Assembly (NCBI RefSeq): GCF_003234795.2 | Contig: NZ_CP126268.1 | Span: 1,736,001 to 1,800,000 of the forward strand | Source: Curtobacterium sp. MCLR17_032 | Lineage (GTDB): Bacteria; Actinomycetota; Actinomycetes; Actinomycetales; Microbacteriaceae | Length of the DNA stretch: 64,000 nt | Reading direction: 5' to 3' | In this document: positions 58,906 to 64,000 of the stretch, in pieces | Layout of the letters: each line of letters opens with the position of its first letter | Position numbering within the stretch: position 1 is the first letter of the stretch | The notes under the pieces: generated by a model | What the model was told of the DNA's origin: nothing | Seen by the model: only the letters and a program-made list of their open reading frames with translations | Databases searched by the model: none | Position numbers and translations under genes: made by a program

Positions 58906-60630
58906 ATGAGCAGCGGTCTGAAACGTGTTGAGCGTGTGGAGTGGGGGCGTCTCCCGAAGGACGAGTTCGACCGCATCGTTGATGTCCTCATCACGACGCA
59001 CTACAAGGAACTCGGATTTGACGCAGAAGCCGTCGACGGACGTGGTGGCGATGGGGGCATCGAGATCGACGTCCGCGATCGGGAGACGGGCAAGCTGCTC
59101 CACATCTTCCAAGTGAAGTACTTCCCCGAGGGGTTTCCGACAGCCCACAAGAGCCGGCGAACTCAGATCAAGCGCTCCTTCAAGTCCGCGGAGAAGCACG
59201 AGCCGCCGGATTGGTCTCTGGTGATGCCTTCGAAGGGAACTCCCTCCGAGCGAAAATTCGTCACCGGGCTCAAGTCAGCGAAGATCCGGCGGACCCACAC
59301 GGTAGGGACAGTCGAGCTCGACCAGATGATGGCAAAGCACCCTGACGTGAATCAATGGGCCGTCCGTAGCGAGCGAGATGAGGCACTCCGACTCGTAGGG
59401 CGCGAGGACGTCCTGCCAAAGAGCGCGGAGCAGTTCCAGCAAGCGGTTCAGGACGTCCTAGAGCGCGGGAACAAGTTCAGCCCCTTCTGGGGCCATCGGC
59501 TCGGCGCTTTCAACGGGCACCCCGTTACAGAGCTCTATCCCAAGCGTGAAGACGCGGCCGAGAAGGAGCCGCTGTCGTTGACGATCAACACTGCGTTTGG
59601 TGAGGCACACGCGGATCTCGAACAGCAGTGGCGAGAAACGATCGGGTACGGCAGGAATCGCCAGGTCACGCTGCCCTCGGGAGTCGTGCAATCGATCGTC
59701 AAGCACGGGCCGGTCGAGTGGTTCGCCGGCGAGTCAACACCCGAGCAAGTTGTCGTCGTGCCCGAAGGGCGAGAGCACGAGTCCGTGCCGGCGGATGTCG
59801 TCCTGCGCGACGCGGACGGCAAGGAGGTCGGCCGACTGTCTGGCGACACGGCCGACCAGGGAGCTGGCCCCCTCGGTGGAGTGCTCGAGATCGATCTGGT
59901 GGGAGGTCTCCACCAGGCTTGGTTTAGCGACAAGCCGGGCGAGACCGGACGAGTTGAACAGACCTTCTCGGTTGCTGGCGTGTCAGCGCGGGAAGTTGCC
60001 CGCGCGGTTCGGTTCACCGAAGCGATCAAGACCGCGACCGACATGACGCTCGTCATCGGAGCCGTAGAGATCACGGTCGGCATCACCGGAGGGCCGGTGC
60101 CGGAGCTTCCCGCGGACATCACTGAGTACGTCGAGGATCTCGCGGCTATCGAACGCCTCGCGGATGTCCACCTGCCTGTCCCGAAGAAGCTGCCGACTGC
60201 TACGGACCGAATCTGGGTGCGCGTGATCCGCATGCTGCTGGAAGGTAAACGTCCTGCCGCTCCTACACGCACGATGGAGGTCAACTGGCGAAGCGCTGCA
60301 GGTGAACCGCTCGGCGATCCGTTTGGGACCGGGGCGGCGCTCTACGTCCCGGCTGACCCCACTCAGACCGTTTACCTGAAAGTCGAGGGCCGATCCGTAC
60401 CTGTACCCGCGTTCTCGATGGCCCACCCGAACGTCGTGGTCGACAGCGCTCGTCTGGAGGGTCCTGTTGAGAAGCTCACGATGCGGATCAACGACGGGAC
60501 GCCGTTCCGGCTGTTCGGCGGCGACGAGCTCCCGGAAGACGATCACAGCATGTACGAGCCCCCGGACCCGTGGCAGATCACCGGCATCCCCGAGGCGAGC
60601 GACGTGTACGGAGGAAAGAAGAAGTCGTAG
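58906..60630 (+). CDS. Large PD-(D/E)XK nuclease-like protein of unknown function
   Basis: A 574-residue protein. Residues ~1-120 form a restriction-endonuclease-like domain, DEFDRIVDVLITTHYKELGF, GGDGGIEIDVRD and LLHIFQVKYFPEGF (Asp, Glu and Q-x-K in order), similar to Mrr-type catalytic cores. The remaining ~450 residues are beta-rich (GVLEIDLVGGLHQAWFSDKP and so on) and match nothing I know. A fused nuclease and large sensor-like part, beside lsr2 and a second small nuclease, fits a candidate defence gene. It is intact and has a strong ribosome site. Confidence 0.6.
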   Translation: MSSGLKRVERVEWGRLPKDEFDRIVDVLITTHYKELGFDAEAVDGRGGDGGIEIDVRDRETGKLLHIFQVKYFPEGFPTAHKSRRTQIKRSFKSAEKHEPPDWSLVMPSKGTPSERKFVTGLKSAKIRRTHTVGTVELDQMMAKHPDVNQWAVRSERDEALRLVGREDVLPKSAEQFQQAVQDVLERGNKFSPFWGHRLGAFNGHPVTELYPKREDAAEKEPLSLTINTAFGEAHADLEQQWRETIGYGRNRQVTLPSGVVQSIVKHGPVEWFAGESTPEQVVVVPEGREHESVPADVVLRDADGKEVGRLSGDTADQGAGPLGGVLEIDLVGGLHQAWFSDKPGETGRVEQTFSVAGVSAREVARAVRFTEAIKTATDMTLVIGAVEITVGITGGPVPELPADITEYVEDLAAIERLADVHLPVPKKLPTATDRIWVRVIRMLLEGKRPAAPTRTMEVNWRSAAGEPLGDPFGTGAALYVPADPTQTVYLKVEGRSVPVPAFSMAHPNVVVDSARLEGPVEKLTMRINDGTPFRLFGGDELPEDDHSMYEPPDPWQITGIPEASDVYGGKKKS

Positions 60631-60667
60631 ACGCACGTGTAGGTTCCGCGCAGAGCAGGTGCCTGGT

Positions 60668-60683
60668 GATCTGATTCCAGATC
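60668..60683. promoter_or_regulatory. Palindrome GATCTG-ATTC-CAGATC upstream of an HTH-fused gene
   Basis: Six-base arms pair perfectly around ATTC. An overlapping ATCTGA/TCAGAT repeat extends the symmetry to about 60687. It lies 126 bases before the HTH-protein gene at 60809 and could be its operator. The gap also holds no gene. Confidence 0.4.
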
Positions 60684-60808
60684 AGATGGCACCGATGCTG
60701 GCCCGCGCATTTCGTAGCTGATGGCACTTTCCGACAGCCGAGGTCCGGCCATTTCAGACCGTTGATCGCGGTGAGCGAGATGTCCTGGGTCTGCGCGATG
60801 ATCGGAAC

Positions 60809-62251
60809 ATGGGGAATCCGCACGTCTTCCAGGTCGCGCAAGAGGCCGGCGTTGACACAACCACCGCTCTGCGAGTCTTGCATGGACTGGGATCGACGAT
60901 CGACGCCCCAGAGCAGCGAATCGATGCAGAAACCGCCGCCCGACTTCGGCGCGCGCTTGGGGTGCAATCTGCGACGCCGCCGACCACTGCGCGGACTCCG
61001 CGGAGAGTGGCATCGCCCGAGCCCCGGACGGAACGTCCGGACACGAAGTCGAAGCCCCGCGGCCCGGTGCGCCCGATGCCGCGCAATCTCATGGTGGTTG
61101 AGCGGGATGCTGCGATCCGGGGCATGATCCCGGGTTTGTACGATTTGCTTGTTAGCAGCAGTGTGGCAATCGAGGACCCGGTAGTCGTCTTTCACGACGT
61201 CGCGAAGGACCCGGAGTACGGGCTCTGCACGCTGCAGGGCGAGCGGTGGGCGCCTCCGGCGGGTAGCGGTGTCAGCCGCACCAAGCTCGTCGAGGGGCTC
61301 CGGCTACTGGACCGTCGGTACCGCGAGCGGGGACTGGTGCCGGCGAACGTGTTCATCGTCATCGATGTGCGCCGGCAGCGGGCGTGGTTTCACCAGTCCT
61401 TCAAAGCCGTGAGGAAGAACACGCAGGGGCCGTTCCTTCATGCCAGCACGCTGGCTGAGATCCCAGTAACGGCGCGTGTACTCGACACCCCGCCCGCACG
61501 CCTGGCTCGCCGTGGGGAGACGTTCGTACCGATGGATGTGCCGCACCTCGTGCGGAGCGTGAGTGCGCCCCGGGACAGGCCAGAGGAGTCGTTCCTGCTG
61601 CACGAGGAGTTGTTGCAGCTCGCCGTTGACAGCCTGGACGGTGACGAGCAGCTCGACCCCCTGCCGGTGCACATCAACGGTCTCTGGGTCTTCGCCCGGC
61701 CGGTGATCATGCACCGTCCTGACGGCACCGAGCGTTACGTGCGAGCGGTCTGGTACCGACAGGGCGAGGTTGTCTGGCGCATGCGCACGTTCGCTGCAGG
61801 ACGCGGGAACGATGCAAAGGAGGTGGGGGAGCGCCTCTCCGGCCGACTGCCGTTCGTACCCGTCTGGGATGAGACCCGACCAGAGCAGAAGCTCCTCGCG
61901 GCTGTCTGGGCGCTCATGGCGCAGGGGGACGTCACCGAATCGGACCGGCGGCCTGGCCTCGAAGCAGGCCCCGTCGGCACCGGCACCGGAACCGGCGCGG
62001 GCGATCTGGTGATCGTTCGCGTGCAGGCAGGAACCGAGCATGCGCAGGTGTACCGACACGACGATCCCAGCAATTCAGAGGACCGGCCCGCCTGGAGCGT
62101 GCGCGGACACTGGCGACACCAGCCGTACGCCTCGCTCGGCCGAGACGAGTTCGGCAATGTGCGCACGAAGATGATCTGGATCGCCTCGTACGTGAAGGGC
62201 AACAGCGCCGGCGGGCTACCTACCGACAAGGTGATCAGCGTTCGACCCTGA
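60809..62251 (+). CDS. LacI-like HTH fused to a large unknown domain
   Basis: A 480-residue protein. The first ~50 residues, FQVAQEAGVDTTTALRVLHG, look like a LacI-type helix-turn-helix. A Pro/Arg-rich linker (residues ~50-95) follows. The large C-terminal part (~380 residues) is soluble and contains VFIVIDVRRQRAWFHQSFKA and a final segment WSVRGHWRHQPYASLGRDEF, VRTKMIWIASYVKGN, a pattern seen at the ends of unrelated accessory proteins. A run of Gly-Thr (GTGTGTGAG) sits at ~390. No catalytic signature is recognised. Confidence 0.55.
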   Translation: MGNPHVFQVAQEAGVDTTTALRVLHGLGSTIDAPEQRIDAETAARLRRALGVQSATPPTTARTPRRVASPEPRTERPDTKSKPRGPVRPMPRNLMVVERDAAIRGMIPGLYDLLVSSSVAIEDPVVVFHDVAKDPEYGLCTLQGERWAPPAGSGVSRTKLVEGLRLLDRRYRERGLVPANVFIVIDVRRQRAWFHQSFKAVRKNTQGPFLHASTLAEIPVTARVLDTPPARLARRGETFVPMDVPHLVRSVSAPRDRPEESFLLHEELLQLAVDSLDGDEQLDPLPVHINGLWVFARPVIMHRPDGTERYVRAVWYRQGEVVWRMRTFAAGRGNDAKEVGERLSGRLPFVPVWDETRPEQKLLAAVWALMAQGDVTESDRRPGLEAGPVGTGTGTGAGDLVIVRVQAGTEHAQVYRHDDPSNSEDRPAWSVRGHWRHQPYASLGRDEFGNVRTKMIWIASYVKGNSAGGLPTDKVISVRP

Positions 62252-62390
62252 TGGCGCTGCAGTTGGCGTCGTCCGCCGTCATTTCGTCCCGCGGTAGTCG
62301 GCAGCTTCCGTCGTGAGGCTGCTCACCTTCCCTGGTGCTGCACGTCGCTGCCCTATAGACAAGGAGCTACGGCCAACGAAGGAGTTGTCG

Positions 62391-62903
62391 ATGCTGGTTC
62401 AGGTTTGTGGTCTTCCCGGCGCAGGGAAGTCGACGCTGTCTGCTGCGATTGCGGAGTTGACGCCCTCGCTGACGCTTCGCGTTGATGCGATCGAGGGCGC
62501 GATGTGGAAGTACCAGATCCCGCGTGAGCAGTCAGGAATCGCCGCGTACTCGATCATGCATGCCATCGCGGTAGCGAATCTGCGGCGCGGTCAGGTGGTC
62601 ATCGCGGACGCGGTGAGCGGCGTTGAACCCGCTCGGGCTGGTTGGGCGTCGACCGCGGATGTTGCCGGGGTACCGCTGCGTGTCATCGAGGTTGTGTGTG
62701 CGGACGTCGACGAGCACCGTCGCCGTGTGGAACAGCGGGCGAACGATCTGCCTGGGTTCACCTTGCCGACGTGGGACGAAGTACAGCGCACCGCCGACGA
62801 GTACGAGCCCCGCACGGACGATCGGCTCGTCATCGACAGCACCCGCCCCCTCGAGGAAACAGTCCGTCAGGCCCTCGACTATCTCGAACTGCACGCCCCG
62901 TGA
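62391..62903 (+). CDS. P-loop kinase/AAA_33 family protein
   Basis: A 170-residue nucleotide-binding protein. MLVQVCGLPGAGKSTLSAAI holds Walker A, and VVIADAVSGVEPARAGWAS and CADVDEHRRRVEQRAND follow the pattern of small AAA_33 kinases such as zeta-toxin-like, gluconate or aminoglycoside kinases. AAGGAG lies seven bases before the ATG at 62391. It is near two S66 peptidase genes, but the link is unclear. The earlier ATG at 62313 lacks a ribosome site. Confidence 0.75.
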   Translation: MLVQVCGLPGAGKSTLSAAIAELTPSLTLRVDAIEGAMWKYQIPREQSGIAAYSIMHAIAVANLRRGQVVIADAVSGVEPARAGWASTADVAGVPLRVIEVVCADVDEHRRRVEQRANDLPGFTLPTWDEVQRTADEYEPRTDDRLVIDSTRPLEETVRQALDYLELHAP

Positions 62904-62955
62904 GGGATCGGCTATCCAAACGCGACCACGGAGGTACTGGATAGGGTCCGGAGGC

Positions 62956-63873
62956 ATGGAAGCAACGATGCTTGAACCTCGCACGCTGGCCCCTGGTGAC
63001 ACCGTCGCGATCGTTTCGCCAGCGTCGTGGCCGGAAGACTCCGTACCTGGCTGGATCGCTGATCAGGTCGAATCATGGGGCCTTCGAGCAGTCGTTGCGC
63101 CGCACGCGCTCGATCACCGCGGCTACCTCGCCGGCACCGATGCCGACCGGATCGCAGACCTGAACAACGTGATTCGAGACCCGGCGGTTCGTGCCGTGAT
63201 CGCTTCCACCGGAGGCTGCGGCAGCTTCCGAATCGCTCCGCTCGTTGATACCGACGCGCTCCGCGCTGACCCCAAGCTGCTGGTCGGATACAGCGACATC
63301 ACCGCCCTGCACTGTGTCTGGGATGCTGCCGGCGTCCCGACGCTGCACGGCGCGATCGCCGGCGCCCACGCTGACCACGTCCGACGGCTACTCATGGAGG
63401 GCGCCCGCACCGTCGTCGACGCTGACACTCGCGCCTTGTCTGCTGAGCTCACCACGACGGGACGCGTCGAGGGGACGCTCTTTGGTGGGAACCTCGAGAT
63501 GCTGGCGCGGTCGGTCGGGGTCGTGGACCTCGACCTCGCGGGCAGGATCGTCCTCCTCGAGATCAACCGCGCTGCGGGGCTGGGGATTGTCGATCGGGCG
63601 CTGACGCAGCTGCGGTACTCCGGAGCGCTGGACGGTGTTGCCGGCGTCGCGCTCGGGAGCATCGACCAGTTCGCCGACTACGAGGACCGAGGCTGGACGA
63701 TCCTCGATACCCTCCGTGACCACCTGAATGCGCTCGGCGTCCCTGTCCTCGGTGGCTTGCCTCTCGGGCACATTGAGGACCTCGTCACCCTGCCACTCGG
63801 CACTCACGCCGTCCTCGACGTCGACCACGCTCGACTGATGGTCACTGCGCCGACCGCAACGGACGGTGTGTGA
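62956..63873 (+). CDS. S66 family serine carboxypeptidase (LdcA/MccF-like)
   Basis: A 305-residue S66 peptidase. The catalytic Ser is in LLVGYSDITALHC, Glu in RIVLLEINRAAG and His in GLPLGHIEDLVTLPLG. The N-terminal RTLAPGDTVAIVSPASWPED is typical. S66 enzymes are LD-carboxypeptidases that trim cell-wall tetrapeptide, or MccF-type enzymes that cut microcin C-like adenylated peptides. Two starts are possible: ATG 62956, only one base past GGAGG, and ATG 62968. A second S66 gene follows at once. Confidence 0.85.
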   Translation: MEATMLEPRTLAPGDTVAIVSPASWPEDSVPGWIADQVESWGLRAVVAPHALDHRGYLAGTDADRIADLNNVIRDPAVRAVIASTGGCGSFRIAPLVDTDALRADPKLLVGYSDITALHCVWDAAGVPTLHGAIAGAHADHVRRLLMEGARTVVDADTRALSAELTTTGRVEGTLFGGNLEMLARSVGVVDLDLAGRIVLLEINRAAGLGIVDRALTQLRYSGALDGVAGVALGSIDQFADYEDRGWTILDTLRDHLNALGVPVLGGLPLGHIEDLVTLPLGTHAVLDVDHARLMVTAPTATDGV

Positions 63874-63877
63874 ATCC

Positions 63878-64000
63878 GTGCGTCAGCTTCTTCGTCCTCG
63901 TGCCCTTCAGCCTGGGGATCTCGTCGTCATCGCCTCGTTGTCCGCGCCGCTTCTTCCCGAGTACGAAGCGAACGTCGAACACACAGAACGTCTGTTCGAG
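63878..64000 (+). CDS. Second S66-family peptidase (5' end only)
   Basis: GTG at 63878 opens MRQLLRPRALQPGDLVVIAS, then SAPLLPEYEANVEHTERLFE, which matches the N-terminal domain of S66 peptidases (PGDxVxIxxxSxP). It starts five bases after the previous S66 gene, so the two are tandem paralogues. It runs off the window. Confidence 0.7.
   Translation, partial: MRQLLRPRALQPGDLVVIASLSAPLLPEYEANVEHTERLFE

Noticed and set aside
62064..62072. CGATCCCAG as part of an att copy of tRNA-Val
   Set aside because: Only nine bases match the tRNA 3' half and the following bases differ.
62313..62903. ATG 62313 as start of the P-loop kinase
   Set aside because: Adds 26 residues before the Walker A strand without a ribosome site. 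ATG 62391 has AAGGAG and begins directly with the strand.
48836..64000. Insertion sequences or transposons in the island
   Set aside because: No transposase-like ORF or terminal inverted repeats with flanking direct repeats were found.

Overview
The window is very GC-rich (about 70% or more by eye), with GTG-rich starts, tightly overlapping operons, MerR/LCP/Lsr2/AztD-type genes and flagellar genes. This fits a motile actinobacterium of the Microbacteriaceae, most like Curtobacterium. That placement is inferred from gene content and style, not from a marker gene.

Layout. 1-12.4 kb: mixed chromosomal genes (acyltransferase end, DUF4259, methyltransferase, YciI, a frameshifted alpha/beta hydrolase, a MerR-membrane protein pair, prfC, an MmyB-type regulator coupled to an MFS exporter, an LCP cell-wall ligase, a MerR/SDR pair with a textbook MerR promoter). 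12.4-18.0 kb: an ABC sugar importer (two permeases and a lipoprotein), a DeoR-type regulator and a GH36 alpha-galactosidase, likely one alpha-galactoside uptake locus. 18.2-21.3 kb: small membrane protein, Na+/H+ antiporter, DUF475 membrane protein. 21.5-26.4 kb: a zinc-import locus of the AztABCD type with two AztD-like lipoproteins and two candidate Zur boxes. 26.5-37.2 kb: a single flagellar motor/export operon (flbD, motAB, fliMNOPQR, flhBA, a degenerate flhF, csrA). 37.2-37.8 kb: a non-coding block of three ~100-bp repeats, then a perfect hairpin. 37.8-42.2 kb: acyl-CoA oxidase, POT peptide transporter and small genes. 42.3-48.0 kb: an SMC-like MksFEB (Wadjet JetABC) operon with no JetD/MksG nuclease beside it. 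48.1-48.8 kb: four tRNA genes (Val, Gly, Cys, Val).

From the tRNA cluster to the right edge (about 48.8-64 kb) is an accessory island. It starts with a tyrosine integrase and an excisionase-like protein. It carries a decayed phage-type cytosine-5 methyltransferase, several further genes with frame changes, a CoiA-like nuclease, a GNAT enzyme, two PD-(D/E)XK nuclease-like proteins flanking an Lsr2 silencer, an HTH-fused protein of unknown function, a P-loop kinase and two tandem S66 (MccF/LD-carboxypeptidase-type) peptidases. The right end of the island lies outside the window.

A short motif, GGGAGGC(C/G)CG, recurs through the first 48 kb, as inverted pairs in terminators and singly inside genes. 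No exact copy is seen in the island, which supports a separate origin for the island. All functions are assigned from motifs read by eye; no database search was run.
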